In this document: positions 33,421 to 42,580 of the stretch, piece by piece
How positions within the stretch are numbered: the first letter of the stretch is position 1
How the letters are laid out: every line of letters begins with the position of its first letter
From: Asterella californica
Lineage: Eukaryota > Streptophyta > Marchantiopsida > Marchantiales > Aytoniaceae
Direction of reading: 5' to 3'
NCBI GenBank assembly: GCA_036924285.1
Contig: JAYKYS010000002.1
Span: forward strand, 49,119,501-49,183,500
Length of the DNA: 64,000 bases
Notes under the pieces: generated by a model
The model's database searches: none
Told to the model about the DNA's origin: nothing
Seen by the model: only the letters and a program-made list of their open reading frames with translations
Made by a program: the position numbers and the translations under genes

Positions 33421-34698
33421 TGTCGCGCTACTTGGCGGCTACATGTTATATTTCTACTCCGACGCTTGAGTTTAGTAGTTCTAGAAGTTAGCTTATATTA
33501 CTTCTAGTCGTTTATGTATATGTTTGACATCTTTGCATACGGTGTTAACACTATTTTGAGTCTTAGTAGGTTGATTACCATGTTGATAGGGCTTAAGCTC
33601 ATGGGTTGTATTTGCGTGTCGCTCATGCACGCTTTCTAGCTGATTTAAGTTATTTTTCGGGGCTGCGTGTCGTTTTAAGTAATTTAAGTTTTACGCTGGC
33701 ACTCTAGGGGGCTTGACGTGGTAGCCTATGAGTAAAACTAAGTTGCCACGTGGTTTAGGGTACTAAAGGACAACCAAGTGGAGCTATGAACTCCCATTGG
33801 TCCATTTTTGTCTTTTGTTAAACTCTAAATTTAGAAACAGAGCTCTAGAGTGGAGTTCGAGCATTTGGTGAGGGATCTTCGAAATCTGAGAGCACAGGGA
33901 GAGAGGTCTCGTCATGCCAAGCACTTCCAGTGAAAATTTCGATCGATTTGAGTCAATAAAGACGGAGTTATGAGCAATTGAAGTTCGGATTGTGCTAGAA
34001 TTGAATCATTTTGGTTGGATTTAGGGTTTTCAGTGTCACTCGCAGCAGATTTGAGGAAATTGCTTCAAAACTTCGAGGTTGTGTTCTCCGCCAGCAGGGC
34101 TACGATTTCACAAAAAGTTTCATATCGATTGAGCAACTGAGTAATTCAGGACGGCCGCTGAAGCTGAGGGGGTCTGAAAAGCTCTTAATCTAGAGCAGCG
34201 ACTTCAGAGGAGGAGATCTACAGTTCTGTGTACATTCAGGAGTCCCAACTTCACAGGGATGTTCAGCACCCTGTAGACTGCAAATCCTGTAAGAAACTTC
34301 GAAATTGAGCCAAACTCCTGTTATAGGTTGAAATAGCCAGCTAGGTACCAGAAATTGCCGTAGTTTTCTTGCTCAAAACTTTTCTGTTCATATCTCCGTG
34401 TCCGAATTTGATCTCAGGCTGAAATTTCGTCTATGAGTTCAGTAGTACCTCATTTGCATGTAGGGGAAGTTTAGAGGTCTAAACCTTCATAGTTTTCCTC
34501 TCCGTGAGTGTCAAAGTTCACCGCCGAATCCTATTACTGCCAGCTAGACCTGAATTTCGCCTTCTGGGTATATTACTAGATCTTACACATCTGTGTGAGT
34601 GTTTATAGCCCTATTGTGACCTGAAAGCCAACCTCTTGAGTGAACAACCACAGCCAGAAGCCCGGCGCTTTCCTAGGTAGACGGATTACACTCCGACA
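33421..34698 (+). repeat. 5' LTR of element B
   Basis: Starts TGTCGCGCTACTTGG and ends TTACACTCCGACA. It should contain the promoter and start of the element RNA; no unambiguous TATA box was assigned. It lacks the 4-bp ATCG present in the 3' LTR at about 41547. Confidence 0.95.
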
Positions 34699-34709
34699 TA
34701 CTCTCTTTT

Positions 34710-34727
34710 TGGTGAACTCGACGTGAA
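34710..34727 (+). promoter_or_regulatory. primer-binding site of element B (tRNA-Trp-like)
   Basis: TGGTGAACTCGACGTGAA, 11 nt after the LTR end. It is the same 18 bases as in family C at 4069-4086, so the two families share a primer tRNA. The tRNA-Trp assignment is from memory of the plant tRNA 3' end. Confidence 0.8.
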
Positions 34728-34774
34728 ACACCTAGGGTGGGAGTTTTCTTGAGAGTGTTACAGGATCAGATATC

Positions 34775-37147
34775 ATGGCCAACCAAAGATCATCAAGTGG
34801 AGCTGCTGCTGCTGCTCAGCAACCTGTTCAGTTGGATGCTGCTACGATGAAGATGTTCCAAGCTTTTTCCATGTTTATGCAGCAGCAGCAGAGCACAGAG
34901 AGGAAGGAGGTATTAGCAACCAAGGCGTTGCAATCTGTGGTGCATCAGATGGACCAGTTCAAGGGTACAGATATTTCCAAGTATGTGCGATACTATGCTA
35001 GGGAGATGGAGGTGAACAAGGTACCTGAGAAGGAGATGGTGGAGAACTTTGAACTTGCAGTTGTCCCTGAGATTCGTGGGCGTGTGAAGGAGCTCAAGCA
35101 GCAGCAAGGACAGAGTTGGGAGAGCTTTATGCGAGCTTTGAAGGAGGAGTACTACACTGAAGACTCAGAGAGGGTGACCAAGAGAACATTCTTGGAGTGG
35201 GTGGTGAAGTCTAACAAAGGTTTGTCTGTAAATGAGTTGTTAAGGGAGTTTGATCGTCAATATGCTCAGCTTTCTAGGACAGAGAAGCTTACACTAGAGG
35301 TTGAGAAGACCGAGCTTTTCCTACAAGCAGCGGACGTGATTATTCAGGAGAAGCTTGAGCTGTTGCTGGAAGACAAGAGTGAGGAGAGAGGATTGAAGAC
35401 TGATTGGAAGGAGGTTGAAGAGGCTGTCTCTTTGCTGACCAAGAGACAGAGAAGAAGGGACAAGGTGGTGGTAAGTGAAGCAGCACCTCTGATAATTCCT
35501 GTCAAGCAGTTGCCTACTAAGCCTGCTTTGGTAATTGCTAAAGAGGAAGACTCACCGCTTGATGAGTTGATTAAGGGTATGAAGGAGCTTAAGCTTAAGC
35601 TCACTAGGTTAGAAGAGAAGGAGCAGAATGTACAGCCTGCTATGCAGAGACCTCAGATGAGGGAAGGCTTTGTTCATCGTTGTATATGGTGCGATAGCCT
35701 AGACCACGTAAGAAGAGATTGTGGAGAGTTTTCAGATGCATTGAGGAAGGATCTTATCTTCTTCAAAGATGGTAAGATCCATTTGAGAGAGACTGGGATG
35801 ATGCTGGGAACCAACTTTGGCAAGGGTGGTATGAAGAGACTTGTGAATGATATATCAGCATCACATGGTGTTTCTCTTGTGAATGCTGCTACGTGTGGAG
35901 TGAAAGTGGAAATGGAGAGAGAGAAAGGGACTACTGGGTTGTGGTCAGATGTAGTGCGGTCCGTAGCTAGAACAGAGCTAGACAAGGATGTGCTACGAAG
36001 GGTTGGCAACTCAATTAGAGAAACTACAGGATGGAATGACCCTGTGGATACTATGTCAGTGCATGCTTATGTTGCAAGAAGTCAGCATGAAGCTCTACTA
36101 GAAGAAAAACGCAGGAGGGAGGATGCAGGTGAGGCTTCTACAGCCAAACGACCTGCTACAAGGAGTGAAAGGGCTAGACCAGATGCAAGACAGGAGACAA
36201 CACCTACTCGGGAGGAGACTATGGAGGATCTACCATCTACAACACCAAAGGAGAAGGAGAGAAGCAAGGAGAAGGGTAAGATGCCTGCATACAAACTTCA
36301 GTCTGACATTGAGATTGCTACAGACTTGAAGCAGGTGTTAGAGAACCGTATCTTGAATGGGAAAGTTGAGTTTACTTTGGGTGAGATTCTTGGGATTGCA
36401 AAGCGTGAGTTCCATGAGGTTATGATAGATATCATCAAGAGGAAACGTCAGATTTTGGGTGAAGCAGCTACGCTTAACGCTCTAGGGACCAAACTGTCGG
36501 AGGATGAGGAAGATGAGATTGCTGGTTATTGCTCTCAAGTATCAGAGGGAAGATCAGATCAGCACGTGAGGTTTGAAGATGAGGTGGAAGCATCTCAGAA
36601 GAGCCATTATTCTCACAATCATTGGGCGAGAGCAACCACAGAGACCTTAGTGAAACTGGGAGATCTAGAGGAACCTGTGGTGGCATTGATTGACCATGGC
36701 TCGGAGATTAATCTGATGTCTAAGGAGCTATACAAGCGTGGGAGGTGGCCTATAGACACCGACCATGGATGGCTTATCCGTGCTGCCAACAACCAGCGAG
36801 GAGAACTCTATGGTGCTTGCCCCAACATCAAGGTAACTGTGGGTGACATTAGTGATGTTCAGAATTTCTTTGTACAAGACATGTCAACCTATCCTATCAT
36901 TCTAGGGCAGCCATACATTACTGCTGTTAGAATAGAGACACGAGTTATGGATGATGGTTCAGCCTATGCTAGGATACGTAGTAGAGACGGCAAAAGAGCT
37001 GTTCAGTTTTTGACCGTTGCTGCAGAACATGAGAGGAATCGTGATAGCTTGAGAGACCGTCCACTACCTAAGATTACTCAGGAGTTTAGAGAGTCTAGGG
37101 GTTTTGGCAGAGTACCATTGAAGAGCGAGACTTCAACGGTACAGTAG
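34775..37147 (+). CDS. Gag-protease polyprotein of element B
   Basis: The 790-residue frame starts with ATG 76 bp after the LTR. Residues 1-270 are a helical capsid-like region with Ala and Gln runs near the start (LDAATMKMFQAFSMFM) and VPEKEMVENFELA. A CX2CX4HX4C zinc knuckle (CIWCDSLDHVRRDC) lies near 303-316. A charged linker follows, then an aspartic protease near 637-720 with VVALIDHGSEINLMS and IILGQPYI. The active-site triplet is DHG, where retropepsins normally have DTG or DSG. The C-terminus RVPLKSETSTVQ reads out of frame, because the natural continuation (EERDFNGTVEIGFSPD) is in the -1 frame from about 37115. Gag packages RNA; the protease cuts the polyprotein. The frame is otherwise intact and the element young. 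Confidence 0.9.
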   Translation: MANQRSSSGAAAAAQQPVQLDAATMKMFQAFSMFMQQQQSTERKEVLATKALQSVVHQMDQFKGTDISKYVRYYAREMEVNKVPEKEMVENFELAVVPEIRGRVKELKQQQGQSWESFMRALKEEYYTEDSERVTKRTFLEWVVKSNKGLSVNELLREFDRQYAQLSRTEKLTLEVEKTELFLQAADVIIQEKLELLLEDKSEERGLKTDWKEVEEAVSLLTKRQRRRDKVVVSEAAPLIIPVKQLPTKPALVIAKEEDSPLDELIKGMKELKLKLTRLEEKEQNVQPAMQRPQMREGFVHRCIWCDSLDHVRRDCGEFSDALRKDLIFFKDGKIHLRETGMMLGTNFGKGGMKRLVNDISASHGVSLVNAATCGVKVEMEREKGTTGLWSDVVRSVARTELDKDVLRRVGNSIRETTGWNDPVDTMSVHAYVARSQHEALLEEKRRREDAGEASTAKRPATRSERARPDARQETTPTREETMEDLPSTTPKEKERSKEKGKMPAYKLQSDIEIATDLKQVLENRILNGKVEFTLGEILGIAKREFHEVMIDIIKRKRQILGEAATLNALGTKLSEDEEDEIAGYCSQVSEGRSDQHVRFEDEVEASQKSHYSHNHWARATTETLVKLGDLEEPVVALIDHGSEINLMSKELYKRGRWPIDTDHGWLIRAANNQRGELYGACPNIKVTVGDISDVQNFFVQDMSTYPIILGQPYITAVRIETRVMDDGSAYARIRSRDGKRAVQFLTVAAEHERNRDSLRDRPLPKITQEFRESRGFGRVPLKSETSTVQ

Positions 37148-37716
37148 AGATAGGATTCTCGCCTGATCCAGTAGAGCAGGAAGCTTTATCCACTAGCTTC
37201 TTAGGATTGACGTCATGTGGATCAGTGTGTTATAAGAAGGTTGAGAATCTGAAGAGGTTTGAGAGGCAACATGTGAAGTATGTACAGCAGTCTTTGAGAG
37301 ATAGTGGAGAGTTAGCCGGAGATGAATACATATCTGGAGTGTTTGAAGAGCAGTATTTGGTAGATACTATAGGGGAGTTGAAATCTATAGTAGAAAGCTC
37401 TACAGATGATGTAGATAGAGTGGTGAGAGTGAGCTCCAAGGAGCTTTATGATGTTATTGATAAGTTTATAGCTCGACAAGAGGTGTATGTGGAGACCAAG
37501 TACAAGTCAGTGGCAAAGAAAGTCAAACCAGTGGCTTTGCCTTTGCCACTCGATTACAATCAGAAGATGGAGCAAGCTGCACGAGAACCGACGCTCAGAG
37601 GACCGAGAAGAATTGGGCACCAGTTCACAGAAACAACACTGAAGGAGCTGAGGATTGGAGGTGATGGATTTCTTACTGAGCAAGAGAAGAAAGAGCTTCA
37701 GGGAGATGCTCTCTAG
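37117..37716 (+). CDS. linker between protease and RT of element B, in the -1 frame
   Basis: An open frame in register 1 continues the polyprotein after the protease: EERDFNGTVEIGFSPD, LSTSFLGLTSCGS, a helical stretch to GHQFTETTLKELRIGG, then LTEQEKKELQGDAL-stop. The following RT sequence (FREMLSRHGKAFAFES) lies one frame on. So the protein is spread over register 2 (Gag-protease), register 1 (this part) and register 2 again (pol), with switches near 37100 and 37690. These could be programmed slips or two small indels. An independent ATG at 37207 exists but a separate protein is unlikely. Confidence 0.6.
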   Translation: MEERDFNGTVEIGFSPDPVEQEALSTSFLGLTSCGSVCYKKVENLKRFERQHVKYVQQSLRDSGELAGDEYISGVFEEQYLVDTIGELKSIVESSTDDVDRVVRVSSKELYDVIDKFIARQEVYVETKYKSVAKKVKPVALPLPLDYNQKMEQAAREPTLRGPRRIGHQFTETTLKELRIGGDGFLTEQEKKELQGDAL

Positions 37717-40612
37717 GCATGGTAAGGCGTTTGCGTTTGAGTCACATGAAGTAGGATGTGTAGATCCAAGTGTAGTTGCACCTATGGTAATCTTTACTAT
37801 ACCGCATGTGCCTTGGAATCTACGTCCTATCCCTGTACCTAGAGCTCATCTACCAAAGCTGATAGACTTGCTCAATGAGAGGATTAGGATGGGTATCTTG
37901 GAACCATCTATAGCTCCCTACTCTAGCAGATGGTTTACTGTTCCAAAGAAGAGTGGAGCTTTGAGATTCATTCAAGATATGCAGCCAGTTAACAAGGTGA
38001 CTATTAGGAATATGGGTATAGGACCTATTGTATACGAGTTTGCAGAGGCTTTTGCTGGTCGTGCTATCTATTCAATGGGAGACTTATATTCAGGTTATGA
38101 TCAGTTTCAGTTATCCTCTGAGAGTAGAGACTTGACTACAATGAGGACACCTTTGGGGTTACTAAGGATGTGCACCTTGCCACAAGGTGCTACGAATTCT
38201 GTAGCACATATGATGAATGGCATGAATAAAGTTTTGAGGGATTTCATTCCTGAAAAAACTATGCCATTCCTTGATGATGTGCCGATCAAAGGGTGTGCTG
38301 AGGAGGAGAAGAACGAGGTAAAGGATCAGAGGGGGTGCCGTAAATTTGTTGCAGACCATATAGCTAACTGTGATAAGATATTGAGTCAACTGGAGGAGGT
38401 TCATTTGACTTTATCAGGAGCAAAGTCTGTATTTGGAGAACAGGAGGTGTTAATAGTGGGACACCTATGTGGGTCTTATGGTCGGAAACCTTGTCCAAAC
38501 AAGGTTGATGCCATTCGAAGAATGAAGGAGACGTGTGGATCGGTCACTGAGGTGAGAAGATTTCTAGGTGCCTGTGTGTTTTATCATATATGGATTCCAC
38601 ACTTTGCACATGTAGCAGATCCGTTGTACAAGTTGTTGAGGAAGGGGCAAAGATTTCAGTGGCAAGAAGAGCAAAGCGAGTCTATGAAGAAGTTGAAGGA
38701 TCTGTTGTCTTCACCACCAACCCTACGGAAGGTAACATATGAGATGGGCAGATCTGTTATCATTACTGTTGATACTAGTCCTATTGGCATTGGATTGGCT
38801 ATAGGACAGGATGATGAGGATGGAAATAGATATATGGTGCGTTTTGGAGCTAAGGTGTTAAGTTCACGGCAGAGAGACTACCCTCAGGTCAAGAGAGAGC
38901 TATGGGGAGTAGTTACTGCAATGAAGAGTGACAAGGAATACTTGATAGGAGCACCTGTGGTTGTGGAGACAGATTGTTTACCTCTCTTGGGAATGATCAC
39001 TAGTTGTACAACTCCAGATATTGCTATGTTGAGGTGGATAGCATATATCAAGTCCTTGAACCCAGAGTTTAGACATATCGCAGGAAAAGACAATCCTGTG
39101 GCAGATATGTTATCAAGGGCTAGGTATTACGATGAGAAAGAAATGATAGATGATCAGGAGGATGTGGGAACAGAGTTCTATTCTAGTGCTCTTGCTAGAA
39201 GGGATAGAAGCTGTTTTGCAGCTCCATTGGAGTTATTTGAGGAAACTATGTACGATGGCGAGTGGTTGGATCTTGGGCGCTATTTGAGTTCATTGGAAAG
39301 GCAAGAAGGCTGGTCTGATGCAGATTTCAAGAGGATCCGTAGAACAACTTATGGGTACTTTTTATATGGAGGACATCTATGGAAGCGCCCTAAGCTACAA
39401 GGAGGTGTACCACAGCGAGTGGTATGTGACCTAGAATTGCAGCAGAAGCTGATCAAGGAGTTCCATGAGAGTCTATGGGCCGGTCATAGAGGAGTTTGGG
39501 CTACATTTGCCAAGATAAAGGAGAAGTATTGGTGGAAGGGTATGTATAAGGATGTAGTGCAGTTTGTTTCATCCTGTATACCTTGCCAGATGTATTCCAA
39601 CGTACGTCATCGTGATGGATTCCATCCTACTTATCCTTTAGCCATTCATTACAAATGGGTAGTTGATCTGGTAACTATGCCATTTGGACTTGGACAAATG
39701 AGGTATCTAGTCTTGGCTAGAGAAGATCTATCTAACCAAGTCGAAGGCCGTGCCCTGAGGACAAAGACCACTGCTAGTGTCTGCCGCTTTCTACTTGAAG
39801 ATGTTATTTGTAGGTATGGGTGTGTGGGAAAGATCACTGCAGATAGGGGTGAGCTGGATTCACAAGAAGCAGTTGAGTTCTTCAAGCGGTTGGGAATCAA
39901 GTTGGCGTTAACCACTGCTTACAATCCTGAAGGGAATGGCAAGAGCGAACGAGGTCATCCGCCAATCATCAAAGCTTTGGTAAAAGCTTGCAAGGGTAAG
40001 ATCCGTGAATGGCCTAGACTGCTACCATTTGCTTTGTGGGCAGATCGTACAACTCATAGTACCGTTACAGGTTACATGCCAGCAGAGTTGATACTAGGGC
40101 AAAAACCTGTGATGCCGATTGAGGAGGTTGTGCCTACTTGGAATGTTTTGCCATGGGAAGATGGTAGAAGTACGGAGGATCTTCTTGCATTAAGGATCCA
40201 ACAGTTAGAACGAAGACCTGAGGATGTTGCCAAAGCTGTGGAAAGGTTGAAGACTGCTAGAGAGAGAAACAAAGACAGATTTGATAGAACGCATAGATTA
40301 CGACCCAAACCGGTTAAAGAAGGTGATTGGGTGTTAGTCTATGATAGTAGTCTTGATAATCAGCATAGCACTATCAGAAAGTTCTCCAAGAGATGGTTTG
40401 GACCTTATGTGGTGTTAGAAGTTTATGATAATGCCACATACTCCTTGAGAGAGTTAGATGGTGCAGTGCTCAAGGTACCAGTCGCAGGAAAGAGAATCAA
40501 GCTCTTTAGAAGGAGAGGGGAGGATCTGAACGTTGCAGAGTTTACAGAGGATGAAGTTGAAGACTCAATGCAGGTTGAAGATGAGTTTGAAACCGAAGCT
40601 GAAGAGTCTTGA
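37655..40612 (+). CDS. RT-RNase H-integrase of element B
   Basis: This is a 985-residue frame; real homology begins near residue 13. RT: RFIQDMQPVN, the first catalytic Asp in MGDLYSGYDQF (near 143), LPQGATNSVAHMMNGM, and FLDDVPIKG (Asp 207-208), where many elements have Y-DD. RNase H: ITVDTSPIGIGLAIG (372), the Glu in KRELWGVVTAMK, TDCLPLLGM and HIAGKDNPVADMLSR. Integrase: zinc region from about 600 (FHESLWAGHRG ... CIPCQM), then the DDE triad in KWVVDLVTM (about 671), ITADRGELDSQ (about 729) and NGKSERGHP (about 765). A GPYVVLEVYDN SH3-like tail ends the protein. No chromodomain is visible. The product would copy element RNA and insert the DNA. No internal stop is seen. Confidence 0.92.
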   Translation: MEVMDFLLSKRRKSFREMLSRHGKAFAFESHEVGCVDPSVVAPMVIFTIPHVPWNLRPIPVPRAHLPKLIDLLNERIRMGILEPSIAPYSSRWFTVPKKSGALRFIQDMQPVNKVTIRNMGIGPIVYEFAEAFAGRAIYSMGDLYSGYDQFQLSSESRDLTTMRTPLGLLRMCTLPQGATNSVAHMMNGMNKVLRDFIPEKTMPFLDDVPIKGCAEEEKNEVKDQRGCRKFVADHIANCDKILSQLEEVHLTLSGAKSVFGEQEVLIVGHLCGSYGRKPCPNKVDAIRRMKETCGSVTEVRRFLGACVFYHIWIPHFAHVADPLYKLLRKGQRFQWQEEQSESMKKLKDLLSSPPTLRKVTYEMGRSVIITVDTSPIGIGLAIGQDDEDGNRYMVRFGAKVLSSRQRDYPQVKRELWGVVTAMKSDKEYLIGAPVVVETDCLPLLGMITSCTTPDIAMLRWIAYIKSLNPEFRHIAGKDNPVADMLSRARYYDEKEMIDDQEDVGTEFYSSALARRDRSCFAAPLELFEETMYDGEWLDLGRYLSSLERQEGWSDADFKRIRRTTYGYFLYGGHLWKRPKLQGGVPQRVVCDLELQQKLIKEFHESLWAGHRGVWATFAKIKEKYWWKGMYKDVVQFVSSCIPCQMYSNVRHRDGFHPTYPLAIHYKWVVDLVTMPFGLGQMRYLVLAREDLSNQVEGRALRTKTTASVCRFLLEDVICRYGCVGKITADRGELDSQEAVEFFKRLGIKLALTTAYNPEGNGKSERGHPPIIKALVKACKGKIREWPRLLPFALWADRTTHSTVTGYMPAELILGQKPVMPIEEVVPTWNVLPWEDGRSTEDLLALRIQQLERRPEDVAKAVERLKTARERNKDRFDRTHRLRPKPVKEGDWVLVYDSSLDNQHSTIRKFSKRWFGPYVVLEVYDNATYSLRELDGAVLKVPVAGKRIKLFRRRGEDLNVAEFTEDEVEDSMQVEDEFETEAEES

Positions 40613-40646
40613 TCTGGATGGCACATATCGGAGGATGTGCAGGTTC

Positions 40647-40655
40647 AGAGGGGGT
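40647..40655 (+). promoter_or_regulatory. polypurine tract of element B
   Basis: AGAGGGGGT, followed by AAA and the LTR start TGTCG at 40659. It matches the tract of family C. Confidence 0.8.
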
Positions 40656-40658
40656 AAA

Positions 40659-41940
40659 TGTCGCGCTACTTGGCGGCTACATGTTATATTTCTACTCCGA
40701 CGCTTGAGTTTAGTAGTTCTAGAAGTTAGCTTATATTACTTCTAGTCGTTTATGTATATGTTTGACACCTTTGCATACGGTGTTAACACTATTTTGAGTC
40801 TTAGTAGGTTGATTACCATGTTAATAGGGCTTAAGCTCATGGGTTGTATTTGCGTGTCGCCCATGCACGCTTTCTAGCTGATTTAAGTTATTTTTCGGGG
40901 CTGCGTGTCGTTTTAAGTAATTTAAGTTTTACGCTGGCACTCTAGGGGGCTTGACGTGGTAGCCTATGAGTAAAACTAAGTTGCCACGTGGTTTAGGGTA
41001 CTAAAGGACAACCAAGTGGAGCTATGAACTCCCATTGGTCCGTTTTTGTCTTTTGTTAAACTCTAAATTTAGAAACAGAGCTCTAGAGTGGAGTTCGAGC
41101 ATTTGGTGAGGGATCTTCAAAATCTGAGAGCACAGGGAGAGAGGTCTCGTCATGCCAAGCACTTCCAGTGAAAATTTCGATCGATTTGAGTCAATAAAGA
41201 CGGAGTTATGAGCAATTGAAGTTCGGATTGTGCTAGAATTGAATCATTTTGGTTGGATTTAGGGTTTTCAGTGTCACTCGCAGCAGATTTGAGGAAATTG
41301 CTTCAAAATTTCGAGGTTGTGTTCTCCGCCAGCAGGGCTACGATTTCACAAAAAGTTTCATATCGATTGAGCAACTGAGTAATTCAGGGCGGCCGCTGAA
41401 GTTGAGGGGGTCTGAAAAGCTCTTAATCTAGAGCAGCGACTTCAGAGGAGGAGATCTACAGTTCTGTGTACATTCAGGAGTCCCAACTTCACAGGGATGT
41501 TCAGCACCCTGTAGACTGCAAATCCTGTAAGAAACTTCGAAATTGATCGAGCCAAACTCCTGTTATAGGTTGAAATAGCCAGCTAGGTACCAGAAATTGC
41601 CGTAGTTTTCTTGCTCAAAACTTTTCTGTTCATATCTCCATGTCAGAATTTGATCTCAGGCTGAAATTTCGTCTATGAGTTCAGTAGTACCTCATTTGCA
41701 TGTAGGGGAAGTTTAGAGGTCTAAACCTTCATAGTTTTCCTCTCCGTGAGTGTCAAAGTTCACCGCCGAATCCTATTACTGCCAGCTAGACCTGAATTTC
41801 GCCTTCTGGGTATATTACTAGATCTTACACATCTGTGTGAGTGTTTATAGCCCTATTGTGACCTGAAAGCCAACCTCTTGAGTGAACAACCACAGCCAGA
41901 AGCCCGGCGCTTTCCTAGGTAGACGGATTACACTCCGACA
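40659..41940 (+). repeat. 3' LTR of element B
   Basis: Nearly identical to 33421-34698. It is followed directly by the duplicated CCGT and the resumed integrase of element A. Confidence 0.95.
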
Positions 41941-42522
41941 CCGTACAACCCGAAAGCGAACGGACTGACGGAGAAGTCGAACGGTCTTCTGTGTAACATC
42001 CTGAATAAGGTAACTGTTAACCATGCGTATGACTGGGACATGAAATTGCCATCTGTGTTATGGGTTTTCAGGATTTCACCTAAAGTCACAACCGAGAAGA
42101 CACCTTTCTACCTAACTTATGGCATGACACCTATTGTGCCCATTGAGTTAGAGGTCCCAACTTACCGGTTAGCCGTAATCGACCGCATGGAAGAAGAAGA
42201 AAGCCAGGAATAGCGTCTTCTGAATTTTGTAGAGTTTGAAGAAGACAGGAATGCAGCTTTGGAGAAGACATACGAGGTACAAGCGCAACATAAGAAGAGC
42301 TACGATGGCAAGCTGAGAAAGGTGACCGTCGTAGATGGGGACTTGGTTCTTCTCTACGACAACCGACACCTTAAGTTCTCCGGGAAACTTCATCTTCGCT
42401 GGATGGGTCCTTACCGCGTCTTGGAGGTCTTCGACAATGGCTCCTTGCAGTTGGAAGAGTTGGACGGTACGCTGATGACCACTCGTGTTAATGGATGGCG
42501 TTTCAAGAAGTACTGGACGTAA
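41941..42522 (+). pseudogene. pol of gypsy element A, part 2 (end of integrase)
   Basis: Continues the integrase interrupted at 33420: YNPKANGLTEKSNGLLCNIL carries the third catalytic residue (Glu). Then come VNHAYDWDMKLPSVLW, TPFYLTYGMTPIVP, and after a TAG at about 42211 the DNA-binding end (LRKVTVVDGDLVLLYDNRHL, HLRWMGPYRVLEVFDNGSLQ). It closes at a TAA in 42520-42522. The TAG is in frame with the rest. Confidence 0.9.
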
Positions 42523-42580
42523 ACAGAAGTGCAGAAGACACTGATGTTTGCGAGGACGCAAACATGTGAGGGTGGGCGTA

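Larger units (their letters stand above)
33421..41940 (+). mobile_element. Ty3/gypsy element B, 8.5 kb, nested in element A
   Basis: Both LTRs are complete (33421-34698 and 40659-41940, 1278 and 1282 bp), with TGTCG...CGACA ends. A primer-binding site follows the first and a polypurine tract precedes the second. Internal order is gag, protease, RT, RNase H, integrase. CCGT stands at 33417-33420 before the element and again at 41941-41944 after it, a 4-bp target duplication. Removing the element and one CCGT restores continuous integrase coding of element A, which proves the insertion site. By eye the LTRs differ by about ten substitutions and one 4-bp indel. Confidence 0.95.

Noticed and set aside
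34913..40626. Minus-strand frames of 60-111 codons within element B.
   Set aside because: They lie opposite well-conserved gag and pol sequence and have no motifs; they are antisense shadows.
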